64,000 bases of DNA from Isoptericola sp. QY 916 (lineage in GTDB: Bacteria > Actinomycetota > Actinomycetes > Actinomycetales > Cellulomonadaceae): contig JADHZE010000001.1 in NCBI GenBank assembly GCA_026934365.1, forward strand, positions 1-64,000. The letters are read 5' to 3'. Numbering within the stretch: position 1 is the stretch's first letter; the number at the start of each line of letters is the position of its first letter. Below the pieces are notes generated by a model. The model was not told the DNA's origin and did no database searches. It saw only the letters and a list, made by a program, of their open reading frames with translations. Positions 16,239 to 25,232 of the stretch are shown in pieces. The translations under genes and the position numbers were made by a program.

Positions 16239-17078
16239 GTGGAAGACGAGGTGGAACGAATCGCGGCGATCCCTGACCGGTCGGAACGCCTACGGGCTGC
16301 GACGGCGGAGCTCGCGACCGCACAGCGGACGATGAACGAGCTGGCACGACTGCGGCGCGCCCTTATCCAGGAGTTGCACGACGAGGGATGGTCGTACGCG
16401 AAGATCGCAGAAGCAGCAGGCCTCAGCCGTGGGCGCATTCACCAGGTGCGTCACCAAGGCCCTGCTCCGGAGGGGGCCTTCTTCGGTACCCACCCGCTTC
16501 GAATCGTCACACCGCTCAAGGTGGAGCAGCGCGATGCCCGACCCGTGGTCGCGATGGAGGACGTCACGGCGTCCCAGAGGCTCGGCGACTTCGGCCGATC
16601 GCTCGGCTTCGATGTCGACTTCGAGCAGATCCCGCTGACCGGCGACGTAGACCTCAACCGTGACGGCCTCATCGTCATCGCCGGGCCTCGCATCTCCGAC
16701 CGGATTGGCGCCGTCCTCGAAGCCGACCCTGCGCTCGGGTTCACGAAGATCGGAGACTCATGGGCCCTCTCCGACCGTCGCAACGGGACGGTACACACCT
16801 CCGGCTCCGAAGCGTCACCGCAGCGACCGTACGACGTCGCGTACCTGGGCAGGCTCCCTCGCCCGGACCGTCAGGGACTCGTCACGATCCTGACAGGCAT
16901 CCACCCCCCAGGGTCACTCGGAGTCGTGGACTACGTCGTCAACGACCTCGCGGCGCTCCATCGCGATACCGGCAACGGGCCCTTCTCCGTGCTGTTCCGC
17001 GTGGACTATGACTCAGAGACACGCGAGCCGCAGAGCGTGGAGCGCATCAGCCCTGTCTACCACCACCAGAAGGGTTAA
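16239..17078 (+). CDS. HTH protein with a C-terminal domain of unknown function
   Basis: A 279-aa protein. An N-terminal coiled region (residues 1-45) leads into a sigma-70-region-4-like helix-turn-helix (about 46-72, WSYAKIAEAAGLSRGRIHQV). The remaining ~180 residues form an alpha/beta domain with two notable stretches: LIVIAGPRISDRIGAVLEADP and a later LVTILTGIHPPGSLGVVDYVV. Such GP...h and G.H..G motifs occur in small Rossmann-like sensor domains, but I cannot name the family. The start is a GTG only 8 bases after a CCCCTAGAC operator copy with no clear ribosome-binding site, so the mRNA may be leaderless. It is followed after 2 bp by the PP2C-like gene, implying a two-gene unit. Confidence 0.8.
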   Translation: MEDEVERIAAIPDRSERLRAATAELATAQRTMNELARLRRALIQELHDEGWSYAKIAEAAGLSRGRIHQVRHQGPAPEGAFFGTHPLRIVTPLKVEQRDARPVVAMEDVTASQRLGDFGRSLGFDVDFEQIPLTGDVDLNRDGLIVIAGPRISDRIGAVLEADPALGFTKIGDSWALSDRRNGTVHTSGSEASPQRPYDVAYLGRLPRPDRQGLVTILTGIHPPGSLGVVDYVVNDLAALHRDTGNGPFSVLFRVDYDSETREPQSVERISPVYHHQKG

Positions 17079-17080
17079 GG

Positions 17081-17896
17081 ATGCACGTTGCGATGGCCAC
17101 AGAGCCAGCAAAGCCAGGGCGGGCGAACGAGGACTACGCCGGGGCCACCACCGACACCTTCGTCGTGGTCGATGGTGCTGGCACGCCTGCAGGCAGTGAA
17201 TCAGGCTGTGTCCACGGCGTCGCTTGGTACGCCAGGCAGCTAGGAGCGGCGATGCTCCATCGCGCCACAACGGAGGAGGGTGACCTTCGCGATGCTCTAG
17301 CGACTGCGATTGCCGACGTCGCCGACCTCCATCGCGACACTTGCGACCTGCACCACCCCGGCACACCGTCAGCCACGGTCACCGCCGCGCGCATGCACGA
17401 TTCCCGACTGGAATACCTCGCCTTAGCGGACTCATCGCTCGTGATCCGTAGCGACGATGGAGTCCAGATCATCACTGACGACCGTGAATCCCAAATCGGA
17501 CGCTGGCACCGCCAACGCATGGACGCAACGGCTGCAGGCACGAGGGAGCACACCCGCGCCCTGCGCGAGTACGTCGAGACGATGCGCAACCACCGGAACC
17601 AGCCAGGTGGATTCTGGGTCGCCGCCAGCGAGCCCAAGGCGGCCCAAGAATCTGTCTCCGGGATTATCGACACAGGAGCGATTCGCGACATCGCACTTCT
17701 AACCGATGGCGCCTCACGATTGGTTGACCGTTTCGACCTCACCTCCTGGGACGCCGCGCTCGACCTCATCCGCGATCACGGCCCAAACGCGCTTATCCGA
17801 GCAGTACGCGAGGCGGAAGCAACCGACGCAGGTGGCCGCCGCTGGCCACGCGGCAAGACCACAGATGACGCAACCGTGATCTACGCGAAACCCTGA
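17081..17896 (+). CDS. PP2C-family (PPM) phosphatase-like protein
   Basis: A 271-aa soluble protein with the PPM metal-site order: Asn-Glu-Asp at 16-18 (GRANEDY), Asp31-Gly (VVVDGAGT), a central TDGAS around residue 208, and a final DDATV ending at the C-terminus. These residues coordinate two metal ions in Ser/Thr phosphatases. The segment between ~125 and 190 is unusually basic and helical. It begins 2 bp after the HTH gene (TAAGGATG), so translation is coupled and the two proteins probably act together. An alternative start is the Met at residue 5. A cognate kinase is not present nearby, so its substrate is unclear. Confidence 0.82.
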   Translation: MHVAMATEPAKPGRANEDYAGATTDTFVVVDGAGTPAGSESGCVHGVAWYARQLGAAMLHRATTEEGDLRDALATAIADVADLHRDTCDLHHPGTPSATVTAARMHDSRLEYLALADSSLVIRSDDGVQIITDDRESQIGRWHRQRMDATAAGTREHTRALREYVETMRNHRNQPGGFWVAASEPKAAQESVSGIIDTGAIRDIALLTDGASRLVDRFDLTSWDAALDLIRDHGPNALIRAVREAEATDAGGRRWPRGKTTDDATVIYAKP

Positions 17897-17942
17897 TTGA
17901 CACTACTCACCTGTTGTACCGGATCCCAGCAGCTTCGCAAGG

Positions 17943-20900
17943 CTAGGGCTCGATCTGTCGGAGATTGGCCCTGATGTATCCGGGCGCGGGCCGCTTCTCG
18001 CTGATCGAAGAAACTGTAATCCCCATCAGCTTCCCTATCACGAAACTGTGATTCGGATCGTCGGGCAACTGGACCGAACCCTTGCCAATGTCAGCGATTC
18101 TCGCATAGCTATCACCCATCTGGCGCAGTAGTCCCCGTAACGTGTCGACTTCTATGTCGACCTCGCGGGCGATCAACTGAACAATTTCATCCGTTCGGAC
18201 GCCCTTGTCAATTAGTGCGCGAATTCTCGCTGCCCGAATGCTCCAACCGAATTCATTGAGCGCGCGCGCAACCGCGTTGGCTTCCGCCCGGGAGGCTCCA
18301 ACAAGGAGCGCTTCTATCGACTCGACAACCGCCTTCTTGATATCCGCGCCAACCTTGGAACTGCGCATCAACGCAGGAATTTGTGAAGGAGGGAGCGTCT
18401 CCGGTGCGATGAACGTCGCATACGCCGAAGAAGCCGCAATCGCCGCCTCACGGGAATTCCAGTCCAACATGAGCGCACTGGAGAACGTGACTGCATCGTC
18501 TGCCAGCAAACCGCCCGCAATGAGCGCGCCTGAAAGGGAGGACGATTCCGGAACGATGGTATCCGCGCCAAGCTCGCCGGGCTTAAGCCACTGAGCATGC
18601 GTGACACGCGCATCCACGTCAGGAATGACGTCACGAGCGTTCAGAATCGCAATGGCGACAGCCCTCCGCGACTCGATGGCCGCCTGGGCGTCTTCCCATG
18701 CGAGAGTGCGGTGGCTGTACAGGAACGTCGCAAGATGCGCATCGATGCCAAACTCGCCGATATACTTGTGAACATTCCCAAAGGTTGGCCTAACTCTCTC
18801 GCCAGCAACCATGAACGGCCATGTCCTTTCGGACAACCCACCGATGTCCTGAACCTCGAAGGGGCAGGCGCGGGCGATCACTTCGCCGACTACCCGAGGT
18901 TGCGCAGCCTCCGCCACCCGGTTGACCACATCCAGGAAGTTTTCAGGCTCTTCGACGGTCATCTCGTCGGAGTGTGAGTCTTCAAAGATTGTCATATAAT
19001 CGTCAAGGTATCGCATTGCGTGATCACTGACGCGGGTATCAGCTTCGATGAGAGTGTCCAGCGCGATCGAAGCTCGACCAACGAGCTCACGCAGATTCTC
19101 AGCGTTGACAAAGAATGCGCCGTTCTCGATGACCATCTCGCGGGCGTGTTCGTTCAACGGCTTGACCCGCGCGATCGTTGCGCCGCTCGCAGCAACAATA
19201 CCGAGAACGATCTTTGCACGATCCATGGCTTCCGGACGGGTAACGGCGTTGAGGTGCTCGTACTCAGACTCAAAGACCGCCCGCACCTCGTCGTCGACCG
19301 TGTACCCATCAGCGGTCGGCACCTCCCCAAGTACGGCGTCCAGAACTGCCGTACGGCGTCCCGCCGGAAGGGGGGCATCAATGGCCGCATAACGCACGGC
19401 TGCCTTCCACTTGGGTGCCATGGCTGAGATGAGTAGTTCCGGGTGAGCGCCCTCCGAGCAATAGATGTCAACAAATTGAGATTCAAGGTCACCCCAGGCC
19501 GCGAGCATCATCGCAATCTTCTGTGCGGCGCCGGGACGCGCCTTCAGTAGGTAGTCCACGATCGACACATTGAGAATGCTGCGGTCTTCGAATATGTCAG
19601 CGTTATCGTTCTTGGCTGCCCCTTGTTCAATGAGGATCTGTTCTACGGACTGCGGACTGAGCTGATAGAGGGCGTCCGGTTGTCCGGGCTCGATGCACCT
19701 GCGCACGTATTCAAGCGCTTCCGGGCCCAGGTGGGTCCCGTAGTATGTCGACGTGTAGAGGGCAAAATGTTCGGTGACATACCCCTTCCGCACCAGATCC
19801 TTCGCGAGCGGGGAGATTAGTTTCGCTTCCACGAGTTGATCAAATGTCAACTCCTGCCGTTGCCGTTCGTCGTTTTCCACTCGCTTGGGACTCGAGATGG
19901 TCGGCGAGGTCTTGGTTGGTTCATCGACACTCGGGTTCCCGCTGTCGTTGGGTTCGGCAGGCATTTCGAGTGTGAACTCTTGACGCGTACAAAGTTCATG
20001 CCAGGTGTGGTGCCTGAGATCATGGATTCGCTGCTGACATTCCGCGATCTCGGTCTCCACAGATGAGCGGTCGACCGCAGCCCATTCGTCCGCATCTATT
20101 CTTGTTCCTAGGATGGCCTCCAACTCTTTAGTACTGAAAACCATCGTGGAGCCGTATCCGTGACGATTTGCATATGTCATGCTAAGCGGTTCGCCTGCTG
20201 CGATACTCGCCCAAGTTGCTCGATCGCGAATAGTATCTTCGCCCGCTGCGCCGCCAATGGTGAGCGGCCCTCGTCCAGCGCCACCCGCTTCGATTCCAGT
20301 CTCTAGTGCCTTGCGCCAGGCTAGCGTGGCTTCGCCCAGATCAATTGCCCGTCGATCAGCAAGTTCGTCCAGCTCAAGTTGGGACCGTAGTTTTGAGAGT
20401 CGGTCGATCTCCGCGGCCAGGTTCTGACTGACGAGGTCGCGCCAACACTGGTACAGGCTGTCCAAGCTCGATGTTTGGTGCCGAATTCGCTCGAAGTCTT
20501 CCAGATGCGTATTCTTGTACAGCACCATAGCGAATACAAGATCGTTGGTGATGCCGAATAGTCGCCGCGTCGGCAGAACCAACTGATTGCGGTAGACCTC
20601 GAATTCGTTGCGAATATTGTGAATGAGGCGCATGTCTGCCGCGTGCCGAGCTGCTGTTCGAATCAACCCTTGGTCGATTTCGAAGTTGTCTCCCTCCATC
20701 ACGGCCGACATGAGGTCCCGCGCGTTATCAGCGGTCAGAAAGGGTACTACGGGGATTATGACATCGAAGAACTTGGTCCTGCTTGCCAGCCCAATAGCCT
20801 TTTCGGTGGCGTCGATCGACGCGCCTGATTCAGGAGTGGCACCAATGAGTTCGAACACGCTGTCTCGAATTGCATAGACAAAGACGACTCGCTTGAGGCT

Positions 20901-21803
20901 GCCGGCTCCGTTCAGTAGGCCGTTAAGCGCGCGGAGCGTGTCGAAGACTTGGATGTCTTTGAAGCGATCTATGTCCTCGATGACTACTACATTAACCTCG
21001 CTTGCCTGGAAGAAGTAGACGATCTCGTCTAGGTATTCATCGAAGTAGGAGTCGGAAGAGTCTGAGAGTGTGACCGTTGTGAGACCCGCCTTGACCGACG
21101 CGCTCACGGCGAGTCGGTTGCTGATCGCTCGGCGCGCGGCCCACACCACTGTTGCGATCAGTCCCGCCAAAAGTGCGTAGCTGGTCCACCAGCGCCATTC
21201 TGGCTCAGGCACGTGTTCTGCAGCCATTGGCTGCAGAATGCCCATCAAGAGAAGTAGGGCGACCGTGGTAGCCCCAGTGAGACCCGCGATAAACCACTCT
21301 CGAAAGTGATTCGGCACAGTGGCGCGCCGAAACCGTGAACGGGGTGTTTCCTCTGGCCGCCGCAGATAGAGCAGTTGCTTGACGATCTCTTTTTGAATGA
21401 GGTTCGTCTGTTCTGGATCGTTCGGTGGTGGTGTGGCGCTGCCCCCGTCATTGTGGCGTTCGGGTGGCGCGATGGTTGAAAGCGACAGTTGGACAAGTTT
21501 CTTGCCCCGGTCGCGTCGGAGTTGCGCAAGGATGCTGCTCTTGCCTGTTCCGTATGCTCCTGTGAGTGCTACATTGCGCACGCCATCGGTGTTGATTGAA
21601 CGCACAAGGAGGTCATGGTATATCTGGTGATTGTCGGGGTCGAAGGCGGCGGCCAGATTCGAGTACGCCATCCGGCCGCCGGGTGATTCGTCACCCTTGG
21701 CGATCGGGTTCGCCGCGACGCGGCGGGCGTTGGCCCCGCTCGCAGTATCGGGCGATGCGTGCGCGTACTTGCGATCTGGACTTCCAGGCGGCACCGGCGA
21801 CAT
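17943..21803 (-). CDS. YobI-like membrane-anchored P-loop NTPase
   Basis: A 1286-aa protein. Walker A is TGAYGTGKSS (81-90), Walker B is VVVIEDIDRF (272-281), and two transmembrane helices (about 171-190 and 206-223) sit between them. This KAP/YobI-type layout puts the NTPase domain on the membrane face. After ~360 the protein is helical, with a charged coiled section near 440-520 and a long C-terminal part (640-1286) of likely helical repeats. Its base composition is visibly more AT-rich than its neighbours, so it was probably gained from a different genome. It converges on the PP2C-like gene with 46 bp between stops. Start may be 21803 or the Met at 21671; neither has a good ribosome-binding site. 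Relatives are found in prophages and islands; function is unknown and defence is an inference. Confidence 0.85.
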   Translation of the reverse strand: MSPVPPGSPDRKYAHASPDTASGANARRVAANPIAKGDESPGGRMAYSNLAAAFDPDNHQIYHDLLVRSINTDGVRNVALTGAYGTGKSSILAQLRRDRGKKLVQLSLSTIAPPERHNDGGSATPPPNDPEQTNLIQKEIVKQLLYLRRPEETPRSRFRRATVPNHFREWFIAGLTGATTVALLLLMGILQPMAAEHVPEPEWRWWTSYALLAGLIATVVWAARRAISNRLAVSASVKAGLTTVTLSDSSDSYFDEYLDEIVYFFQASEVNVVVIEDIDRFKDIQVFDTLRALNGLLNGAGSLKRVVFVYAIRDSVFELIGATPESGASIDATEKAIGLASRTKFFDVIIPVVPFLTADNARDLMSAVMEGDNFEIDQGLIRTAARHAADMRLIHNIRNEFEVYRNQLVLPTRRLFGITNDLVFAMVLYKNTHLEDFERIRHQTSSLDSLYQCWRDLVSQNLAAEIDRLSKLRSQLELDELADRRAIDLGEATLAWRKALETGIEAGGAGRGPLTIGGAAGEDTIRDRATWASIAAGEPLSMTYANRHGYGSTMVFSTKELEAILGTRIDADEWAAVDRSSVETEIAECQQRIHDLRHHTWHELCTRQEFTLEMPAEPNDSGNPSVDEPTKTSPTISSPKRVENDERQRQELTFDQLVEAKLISPLAKDLVRKGYVTEHFALYTSTYYGTHLGPEALEYVRRCIEPGQPDALYQLSPQSVEQILIEQGAAKNDNADIFEDRSILNVSIVDYLLKARPGAAQKIAMMLAAWGDLESQFVDIYCSEGAHPELLISAMAPKWKAAVRYAAIDAPLPAGRRTAVLDAVLGEVPTADGYTVDDEVRAVFESEYEHLNAVTRPEAMDRAKIVLGIVAASGATIARVKPLNEHAREMVIENGAFFVNAENLRELVGRASIALDTLIEADTRVSDHAMRYLDDYMTIFEDSHSDEMTVEEPENFLDVVNRVAEAAQPRVVGEVIARACPFEVQDIGGLSERTWPFMVAGERVRPTFGNVHKYIGEFGIDAHLATFLYSHRTLAWEDAQAAIESRRAVAIAILNARDVIPDVDARVTHAQWLKPGELGADTIVPESSSLSGALIAGGLLADDAVTFSSALMLDWNSREAAIAASSAYATFIAPETLPPSQIPALMRSSKVGADIKKAVVESIEALLVGASRAEANAVARALNEFGWSIRAARIRALIDKGVRTDEIVQLIAREVDIEVDTLRGLLRQMGDSYARIADIGKGSVQLPDDPNHSFVIGKLMGITVSSISEKRPAPGYIRANLRQIEP

Positions 21804-21854
21804 GCGGCGATGTTACCCAGGGCCACTGACGCTGGGTCCGAGTCGTTCGGGTGA

Positions 21855-23890
21855 TGTCTTGAAGCGGGACGTGCTTGACGGATCTGTGTCAGGAGGTGCT
21901 TGACGCTTCGCCTAGAGGATTGAGGGTGTGAGCGATGCGCGGCCGCTGTCCCTTGATGCTACGCACGGCGTTGTCGTTGATCCTGCGTTCGACGCGGGTC
22001 TCACCGTCAGGCAGCTCGATCGCGAGGGTTCCTTCAGCGACCCGCACGGTGACGGTCGCCCCGGCGTGGGCGCGCCCGAGGGAGACCCGTTGTCGGGCGA
22101 CCACGATCACCCCGGTGGCCGAGGCGCGGCGTTGGACCGTGACCGGCTCGGTGTCCGGGCGCGGACGCTCCCCGGCGGGCTGGGTCCACCTGATGGTGTG
22201 CTGCTCCCCGGCGGCCAGCGGGCTCGTTCGGGTGCGCAGGATCGTGCGGGTCGTGGGGTCGAAGAAGACCAGTGGCGCGTCGTCCTCGATCCAGATCCCG
22301 ACCCGGCGCCCGGCCAGCGAGTCGGCCACGTGGATGACGTGGCTGCCCAGGGAGATCGTCCCGGCCCGGGCGATGGTTCGTTCGGCCTCCACGACCCCGT
22401 CGCGCGGGCGGACGCGGGTGGCAGCGGGCGGATCGCCGGCAGGCCGGGCCCCGCGGGCGGCGAGGGCATCGAGGTCGTTCACGCTCAGCCGGGAACGCAC
22501 CGACTTGATCCGCTGGGCGCCGATCGACAGATGCACCCAGTCGCAGTCGGCCCAGACCCGCACCACCTGCCCGGACCGGTCCGGGCCGAGCCAGACCTGC
22601 TGCCCACCGACGGTCATGTTCCCCGAGACCGGCACGACCTTGTCCAGCTCGACCGCGTCCCCCGAGCCACGAACCCGAACCGGAGCGGCAGACGTCGCCG
22701 GAACCGGAGCCGGAGCATCGCCGGCGTCACCGACCACGCCCACCTCCTCGACCAGGTGCGGAGCGACCTCGAGCGAAGGCGGCAGCCACAACGGCAACAC
22801 CGCCGGGGCAGCCGCGGGCGCGAACCGGTCGGCCGGCATCACCGGCACCTTCTCGTCCAACCCCTGGTGGGGACGCTCGGCGTTGTAGTGCGCCACCCAC
22901 ACGTCCACCGCCTCCTGCGCCTGGTCCACCGAGACGAACGGGCCCTGCTCGGAGATCTCGGGCCGGAACGTGCCGTGGAACCTCTCCACCTTCCCGTTCT
23001 GGTTCGGCGAGGCCGGCGCCGTGAGCCGGTGCGTGATCGCGTTGTTGCGGCAGATCTTGTCGAACAACGCCTCCCCACCCTTGGCGAACCGGGCGGTGAA
23101 CTGCTTGCCGTTGTCCGTGATCACCTCCTCGGGCACCCCGTGGGCCGCCAGCGCTTGCGCGAACGCCAGACACACCGCCCGCCCGGTGGCCCGCTCGACC
23201 ACGGCCGCCATCACGCAGTACCGGGAATGGTCGTCCACGCCGGTGACGATCTTCGCCTCCCGCAACACCCCCGTGACCGGGTCGACCAGCTCGATCCCGC
23301 CCACGATGTCGATGCCCCACAACTGCATCGGGCCGGGACGCTCGAACCGCACGAACGAGGACCTGGGCCGCTTGCGCGGGCGCGGCTTGACCAGCCCGTG
23401 CCGCAACAAGATCCGGTTGATCGTGGCCGTCGACGGCACCGCCGCCACCGCAAGCCCCTCACCGGGATGCCACGGCGGATCCGCACGCAGCAGCTCCAAC
23501 CGGATCCGCTTGGCACCCCAGCGCGGGTGCTCGCGCCGCAACTCGGCCACCGCCGCCTCGACCACGTCCGGCGCCCGCGACGGGCTCACGGCAGGCCGCG
23601 AGGACCGATCCGCGAGACCTGCCACCCCGCCCGACAGATACCGCGCCACCCACGTATGCACCGACTGCCGCGAGACCCCCACACCCCGCGCGACCTCAGT
23701 CACCGGCGCCCCGCTCAACACCGCCCGGACCGCGTCCAACCTTCGCTCGACGACCGACAACGCCACCACTGCCATTCCCGGCCTCCCGCCCGACGATGCC
23801 CGCGAACATCGTCCGGCCAGAGCCCGCGACCACGGCGGATGTCAAGCAGGTCCTGATACACGAGTGTCAAGAAGGTCCCGAGACAGGACA
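21855..23890 (-). mobile_element. IS481-family insertion sequence (2036 bp)
   Basis: The ends are imperfect inverted repeats beginning TGTCTTGAAGCGGGAC (left) and TGTCCTGTCTCGGGAC (right, read inward), with further matching blocks CTTGAC and TCAGGA. The 14-bp AGTCGTTCGGGTGA occurs directly outside both ends (21841-21854 and 23891-23904) as a target-site duplication. The clean duplication indicates a recent insertion, about 50 bp upstream of the YobI-like start. Confidence 0.9.
21889..23775 (-). CDS. IS481-family transposase with long C-terminal extension
   Basis: A 628-aa DDE transposase. An N-terminal HTH (VTEVARGVGVSRQSVHTWV, about 25-43) and second HTH-like part precede the rve core with Asp in WGIDIVGG, Asp in ITDNGKQF and Glu in NGKVERFH, then the typical YNAERPHQGL. 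Ordinary IS481 transposases end soon after this. Here ~290 more residues follow, containing three similar beta-rich segments (about 393-450, 472-525 and 560-615), each with a 'G..i..gsh.v.lg....G..v.vw' pattern. The extension may bind DNA or a target protein. It reads toward the YobI-like gene and could supply read-through transcription. Confidence 0.93.
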   Translation of the reverse strand: MAVVALSVVERRLDAVRAVLSGAPVTEVARGVGVSRQSVHTWVARYLSGGVAGLADRSSRPAVSPSRAPDVVEAAVAELRREHPRWGAKRIRLELLRADPPWHPGEGLAVAAVPSTATINRILLRHGLVKPRPRKRPRSSFVRFERPGPMQLWGIDIVGGIELVDPVTGVLREAKIVTGVDDHSRYCVMAAVVERATGRAVCLAFAQALAAHGVPEEVITDNGKQFTARFAKGGEALFDKICRNNAITHRLTAPASPNQNGKVERFHGTFRPEISEQGPFVSVDQAQEAVDVWVAHYNAERPHQGLDEKVPVMPADRFAPAAAPAVLPLWLPPSLEVAPHLVEEVGVVGDAGDAPAPVPATSAAPVRVRGSGDAVELDKVVPVSGNMTVGGQQVWLGPDRSGQVVRVWADCDWVHLSIGAQRIKSVRSRLSVNDLDALAARGARPAGDPPAATRVRPRDGVVEAERTIARAGTISLGSHVIHVADSLAGRRVGIWIEDDAPLVFFDPTTRTILRTRTSPLAAGEQHTIRWTQPAGERPRPDTEPVTVQRRASATGVIVVARQRVSLGRAHAGATVTVRVAEGTLAIELPDGETRVERRINDNAVRSIKGQRPRIAHTLNPLGEASSTS

Positions 23891-23904
23891 AGTCGTTCGG
23901 GTGA

Positions 23905-24166
23905 TTCTGGTGAGGACTTTCCCTACTGACTCAAGGGCGCGGCTCCGCCGCGCGGGCCGGCCTGACGGGCGGGGCCCCGCGCTTCGCTCGCTGCGCTCGC
24001 TCCGCGCACCCCACCCGTCCTACCTGCCCGGGCATGACGAAGGCGGCCCCGGAGCCCGTGCCCGGAACCGCCTCATCTCGTCCATCAGCCGCCGCAATGC
24101 GTCTTCCAGCTCAGGCACGCCGCCGCCCGCCCTGCCGCGCCCGGTCTCGCGTCTGTGTTCCCGACG
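23905..24166. other. non-coding cargo region with strong hairpins
   Basis: No convincing gene is present. A 7-bp GC hairpin (GCGCGGC-TCC-GCCGCGC, 23937-23953) is followed by iterated GCTTCGCTCGCTGCGCTCGC-like sequence to ~24005. Such structured tracts occur near transfer or replication origins of actinobacterial elements, so this is a weak candidate for clt or a replication origin. A 33-codon frame reading ELEDALRRLMDEMRRF on the minus strand at about 24010-24110 has no clear start. Confidence 0.3.
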
Positions 24167-24541
24167 TCAGCGCGCGCGCCAGAACGTTGGTCGCCACCAG
24201 TACAGGGCGGCGTCGTCGTCGGGCCACGGCTCTTCTTTGATGGCTCGGGGCTCAAAGTCGTCGATCACTAAGTCGATTGGGCGCCAATTGGCGTCCAGCG
24301 GCTCGTTCGGCCCAGGGGCCCTGACCCTGTTGATGAATCGAGGCTCCATGGCGCCGACCAGGGTGTAGGTCTGTTGGGCCTCGATGAGCGAGGGAGGGTT
24401 CGCGCCGCCGACGTAGTCCGGCCATCGAAGCTGAACCGCGTCGTCCTCCCAGAAGCACACCGGGCAGATGGCGTAGCTCCCGGGCGGCTCATCGAAGACG
24501 CGATGCCCACAGCAAGGGCATGGGAAGTTCGCGATGGCCAT
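24167..24541 (-). CDS. CPCC family cysteine-rich protein
   Basis: A 124-aa soluble protein. Its N-terminus has CPCCG (Cys8, Cys10, Cys11) and then CPVCFWEDD near 26-34, the paired Cys motifs of the CPCC family, which probably bind one zinc. The C-terminus is acidic with Trp residues. Family members often lie in mobile or toxin/immunity loci, but no activity is established. The frame is open far upstream; the ATG at 24541 was chosen because the family begins with the CPCC motif near residue 8. It lies inside the element, right of the IS. Confidence 0.85.
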   Translation of the reverse strand: MAIANFPCPCCGHRVFDEPPGSYAICPVCFWEDDAVQLRWPDYVGGANPPSLIEAQQTYTLVGAMEPRFINRVRAPGPNEPLDANWRPIDLVIDDFEPRAIKEEPWPDDDAALYWWRPTFWRAR

Positions 24542-24845
24542 GACCGGCACCGTAGCGCCCGCGAAGGTGAGAACCGCGCGGGTCGACCGGTTCCGCTTCC
24601 AGCTCACGTGCCGGCCCCGCACCGACAGCCGAGCATCCGGCCGCCTCCGGCCCGCATCAAGGGCGCCTACGGCGTCGCTACGCGATGGCCTGCGGCCACC
24701 CTTGACCCGGACCTCCGCCGGCCTCTTGTGCTCCGCTATCGGTACGGCGCCTCCCTGCGCACCGTGCCTGGCGTCGGGCTGGGCGCAGTACGACGGCCAT
24801 GGCGCGGACTCCGACGTGGAGGATGGGGGCAGTAGCTTTGGCGCC
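24542..24845. other. intergenic region without recognisable genes
   Basis: About 300 bp between the divergent CPCC and small membrane-protein genes. It should hold both promoters. I saw no family match, no tRNA and no clear operator; a 180-codon frame runs through it but its translation is low-complexity up to the Met at 24846. Confidence 0.4.
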
Positions 24846-25076
24846 ATGCAGGGCAATGGGGCGACCCACCTCCGCGCCGCCTGGCGGATCACGCAGCTGA
24901 TCGTGCTTCTGATGGTGTGGTTCCTCGTGATCTGGTGGACGGAGGGCGTCCTTCCGGAGTGGATCCGGATGCCCCTGACCGTCCTGTGGGTGCTCGCGGT
25001 CTTCGGTGGTCTCGGCATGGGTGTGGAGAAGCTGGTCGAGCGACGGCGTGGGCGTCGACTGTCGAGCAACCCGTAG
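24846..25076 (+). CDS. small two-helix membrane protein
   Basis: A 76-aa protein with two hydrophobic helices (about residues 17-34 and 42-60) separated by a short acidic loop and ended by a basic Arg-rich tail, so both ends should be cytoplasmic. The ribosome-binding site is weak (GGAGG lies some 25 bases upstream), so the start is uncertain and could lie further upstream in the same open frame. It is the last gene before attR. No family was recognised. Confidence 0.5.
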   Translation: MQGNGATHLRAAWRITQLIVLLMVWFLVIWWTEGVLPEWIRMPLTVLWVLAVFGGLGMGVEKLVERRRGRRLSSNP

Positions 25077-25232
25077 AGACCGTTCGCGCAGGGGTCTCCG
25101 GATTGCCTCCGCTTTCGTCGGCGGATCGGTCCCGACGGGTGCAAGGACGTCCAGCGGCCAGTGCCACGAAAGACCAGGTCAAGTACCCGAAACGCCCAAC
25201 CGAGCAGGGCCAGCCAACGCACCGTTTTCAAG

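Noticed and set aside
17081..17896. A kinase partner for the PP2C-like protein within the element
   Set aside because: No Ser/Thr kinase motif (HRD, DFG) was seen in any cargo protein. The CPT-like protein is a P-loop small-molecule kinase.
23937..24005. Hairpins and GCTCGCTGCGCTCGC-type tract as a proven transfer or replication origin
   Set aside because: The structure is suggestive but no nick site or known clt consensus was recognised; it is kept as a weak candidate only.
24010..24110. Small minus-strand frame reading ELEDALRRLMDEMRRF downstream of the CPCC gene
   Set aside because: It continues in frame after the CPCC stop, with only a GTG start and no ribosome-binding site; too short to support as a gene.
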